Positions 4,902 to 6,043 of a stretch of DNA of 6,043 nt are shown in pieces. The DNA comes from an uncultured Acidaminococcus sp. GTDB lineage: Bacteria; Bacillota; Negativicutes; Acidaminococcales; Acidaminococcaceae. The position numbers were made by a program, and so were the translations under genes. Position 1 is the stretch's first letter; the number at the start of each line of letters is the position of its first letter. The stretch is from positions 1 through 6,043 of the forward strand of contig CAAGJR010000211.1 of the NCBI GenBank assembly GCA_900770265.1. Reading direction: 5' to 3'. The notes below the pieces were generated by a model, which ran no database searches, was not told where the DNA came from, and saw only the letters and a program-made list of their open reading frames with translations.

Positions 4902-4935
4902 AAAAAAGCCCTCCGGGCGACCTGGGTCCGGAGGG
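4902..4935 (-). terminator. Intrinsic terminator of the secreted-protein gene
   Basis: Minus strand CCCTCCGG pairs with CCGGAGGG (4935-4928 with 4916-4909), followed by G-C and six T (4907-4902). The loop carries the ACCCAGGTCGCC string that also occurs near 200 and 4235. Confidence 0.88.
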
Positions 4936-4952
4936 TTTCAACCTGTATCCTG

Positions 4953-5486
4953 TTATTTAACGGCCAGGAAATAATGATCCGTGGTGTCCACCAGACTGTT
5001 GCTCAGCAGGCTTTCGAAGCCGGCCCCATCCAGCCCTTTGGCCTGGACGGCGAAGCTGTATTTGCCGTTGTTCCACTGGGCTGCGTATTCCTGGTCACCC
5101 AGTTTGGCAATCTGCACTTCTTCCCCGTTTACGGTTTTCTTCTCCCATTTGGCACCGTAAATGCCACTCAGGTTATTATCTTTGTTGACTTTATTCAAAG
5201 CAGTGCGGATCCGCAGGGTGGTGTCCGGCTGGCCCAGTTTGGCAAAACCCAGGTCGGCCATTTCCTTGCTGATCAGGGAAATGTGGGTGCAGGCATAGCC
5301 GGAATCCTTCGTCAGATACAGGGGAGCATAGCCCAGCACTTTGGCGGCATCCGCATAATTGTCATAGTCCACGATGGGATTGGGGATCTGGGCCCCTTTG
5401 ACCTGGGGTGCTGCAAAAGCGGCCGGTGCCAGTACCAGGCAGGCAGATGCAATCGCCAGAGACCGTTTCAAACCATTCATTTTCAT
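4953..5486 (-). CDS. Secreted protein of unknown function, possibly DUF4367-like
   Basis: Predicted 177-residue exported protein. The N-terminus is a classical Sec signal peptide: basic MKMNGLKR, hydrophobic core about 9-22, and an AFA cleavage site (23-25), leaving a mature protein of about 152 residues with no lipobox cysteine. The mature start, with IPNP (34-37) then DYDNYADAAKVLGY (40-53), and the C-terminal part EYAAQWNNGKYSFAV (133-147) followed by a FESLLSNSL helix (157-165), resemble the layout of DUF4367-type domains, but this is recognition from memory and not certain. Cysteine C66 is the only one in the mature part. Start ATG 5486 has GAGGT 7 bases upstream. The gene is alone, with its own promoter and terminator. 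No function can be assigned. Confidence 0.8.
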   Translation of the reverse strand: MKMNGLKRSLAIASACLVLAPAAFAAPQVKGAQIPNPIVDYDNYADAAKVLGYAPLYLTKDSGYACTHISLISKEMADLGFAKLGQPDTTLRIRTALNKVNKDNNLSGIYGAKWEKKTVNGEEVQIAKLGDQEYAAQWNNGKYSFAVQAKGLDGAGFESLLSNSLVDTTDHYFLAVK

Positions 5487-5534
5487 ACCAATTACCTCAT
5501 TTCAAACAAACTTGCCCTCACCAGAGCAAGGGGT

Positions 5535-5563
5535 ATTGTATCACACGCAGTGGACATTGACAA
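5535..5563 (-). promoter_or_regulatory. Promoter of the secreted-protein gene
   Basis: Minus strand: -35 TTGTCA (5563-5558), 17-base spacer, -10 TACAAT (5540-5535) with a TGA extension before it. The predicted start near 5528 gives a leader of about 42 bases. An ACATTG/CAATGT inverted repeat (5554-5578) overlaps the -35. Confidence 0.8.
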
Positions 5564-5607
5564 GACAATGGACAATGTAATTTTATGCATAAAAGTGCGG
5601 GGAAGTC

Positions 5608-5664
5608 GGTAGAAAAAGAGAAAGGAAAACAGGAGAAAAAGGGAGGAAGAAAATCGGGGAGTAG
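5608..5664. other. Purine-rich tract
   Basis: About 57 bases on the plus strand with only a handful of pyrimidines, made of GAAA and GGA runs. It is not coding on either strand by any sign seen. Confidence 0.5.
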
Positions 5665-5718
5665 AACCCACCACCATTGCGCTGACGCGCAACGGTCCCC
5701 CGCCCTTGAAAAGGGCGG
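5663..5718 (+). repeat. Hairpin repeat, copy A
   Basis: The element reads AGAACCCACCACC, then a hairpin (ACC-a-TTGCGC, loop TGAC, GCGCAA-c-GGT), then CCC and a second hairpin CCGCCCTT-GAA-AAGGGCGG (5700-5718). Copy B at 5829-5878 is the same element inverted. A GAATC-GT-GATTC palindrome follows directly at 5719-5730. Confidence 0.7.
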
Positions 5719-5828
5719 AGAATCGTGATTCGGGGTGCTGCGTTTCATAATTTAGGATTATTTCATCGTCAGTTCGTTCCCCTATAAATATCTGACAAGA
5801 AACGCCAAACAACCAACAACAAGTATAT

Positions 5829-5878
5829 CCGCCCTTTACAAGGGCGGGGGACCAGCCGAAAGGCTGGTGGTGGGTTCG
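5829..5878 (-). repeat. Hairpin repeat, copy B, inverted
   Basis: Plus-strand order: CCGCCCTT-TAC-AAGGGCGG (5829-5847), GGG, ACCAGCC-GAAA-GGCTGGT (5851-5868), GGTGGGTTC. Read on the minus strand it aligns with copy A, except that the ACC...GGT hairpin has entirely different inner bases that still pair perfectly. Confidence 0.7.
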
Positions 5879-5892
5879 GATCCCACATACAA

Positions 5893-5922
5893 CAAAAAAG
5901 GCTGTTGCCTCAGCAACAGCCT
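5893..5922 (-). terminator. Intrinsic terminator of the tRNA-Val transcript
   Basis: Minus strand AGGCTGTTGC pairs with GCAACAGCCT (5922-5913 with 5908-5899) over a 4-base loop, followed by six T. It begins 12 bases after the tRNA 3' CCA. Confidence 0.92.
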
Positions 5923-5933
5923 TACTTTGCAAT

Positions 5934-6010
5934 TGGTGGGATTATGCGGATTCGAACCGTAGACCTCATCGATGTGAGCGATGCGCTCTAACCAACTGAG
6001 CTATAATCCC
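5934..6010 (-). tRNA. tRNA-Val, anticodon CAC
   Basis: A 77-base tRNA with encoded CCA. Acceptor GGGATTA pairs with TAATCCC, D stem GCTC/GAGC, anticodon stem CATCG/CGATG around the loop CTCACAT with anticodon CAC (5976-5974), reading the valine codon GUG. The T arm is TACGG-TTCGAAT-CCGCA, which contains an A-C mismatch at the second pair. The discriminator base is A, as expected for valine. Confidence 0.96.
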
Positions 6011-6020
6011 GATAAATTGT

Positions 6021-6026
6021 ATTATA
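6021..6026 (-). promoter_or_regulatory. -10 element of the tRNA-Val promoter
   Basis: A perfect TATAAT on the minus strand, 10 bases before the mature 5' end. A -35 at the usual spacing would begin just beyond the window edge, so it cannot be seen. Confidence 0.7.
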
Positions 6027-6043
6027 CGCTTATGGTCCAGAAA

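Larger units (their letters stand above)
5487..5933. other. Noncoding stretch between the secreted-protein gene and tRNA-Val
   Basis: No gene was supported in these 447 bases; the open frames have no ribosome site and cross the repeats. The stretch contains the secreted-protein gene's promoter, a small CTTGC/GCAAG hairpin in its leader (5511-5530), a purine-rich tract, two inverted hairpin repeats and the tRNA terminator. Confidence 0.7.

Noticed and set aside
5663..5878. A CRISPR array made of the two hairpin repeats
   Set aside because: There are only two copies, they are inverted rather than direct, and there is no regular spacer.
5492..5932. A 146-residue minus-strand frame across the hairpin repeats
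   Set aside because: It covers two repeats, the purine tract and a promoter, and the product has no recognisable domain or ribosome site.

Overview
The window looks like a piece of a Gram-positive-lineage, low-to-medium GC anaerobe chromosome, most likely a Negativicutes member such as an Acidaminococcaceae relative. This placement is an inference from overall gene style, strong AGGAGG ribosome sites, classical TTGACA/TATAAT promoters and compact intrinsic terminators; no marker gene settles the species. It holds five protein genes and one tRNA, each apparently its own transcription unit with a recognisable promoter and terminator.

Layout: 1-271 is noncoding and full of short inverted repeats. 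A 416-residue membrane protein of the NRAMP (SLC11) superfamily lies on the minus strand (272-1522). A 300-base divergent control region separates it from a LacI-type repressor gene on the plus strand (1823-2818). Two back-to-back terminators separate that gene from a convergent DapA/N-acetylneuraminate-lyase-family aldolase gene on the minus strand (2962-3939). Its upstream region (3940-4405) carries a second copy of the control cassette plus a possible small RNA unit. Then come ridA (4406-4777, minus), a secreted protein of unknown function (4953-5486, minus), a noncoding stretch with a pair of inverted hairpin repeats (5487-5933), and tRNA-Val(CAC) on the minus strand (5934-6010).

The main result is a shared cis-regulatory design. 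The region between the NRAMP-like gene and the lacI-type gene (1615-1805) and the region upstream of the aldolase gene (3996-4186) align with no gap. In both, a 14-base LacI-type operator (TGCAAWCGWTTGCA-like) sits just downstream of a TTGACG-18-TATAAA promoter, a TGCAA-N4-TTGCG site lies exactly 74 bases upstream of it, a palindrome follows, and another operator lies exactly 177 bases from the first. Sequence between the conserved blocks has diverged but lengths have not. This predicts one small regulon: the LacI-type protein controls itself, the transporter and the aldolase, possibly by DNA looping.

The NRAMP-like transporter lacks the family metal-binding residues, and the aldolase lacks the arginine typical of true dihydrodipicolinate synthase. 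Together with the shared control this suggests uptake and cleavage of an organic or sugar-derived acid rather than metal transport and lysine synthesis. In the second cassette the outer operator and a possible promoter point at no protein gene, only at about 115 bases ending in a strong terminator: either a repressor-controlled small RNA or the fossil of a lost gene.
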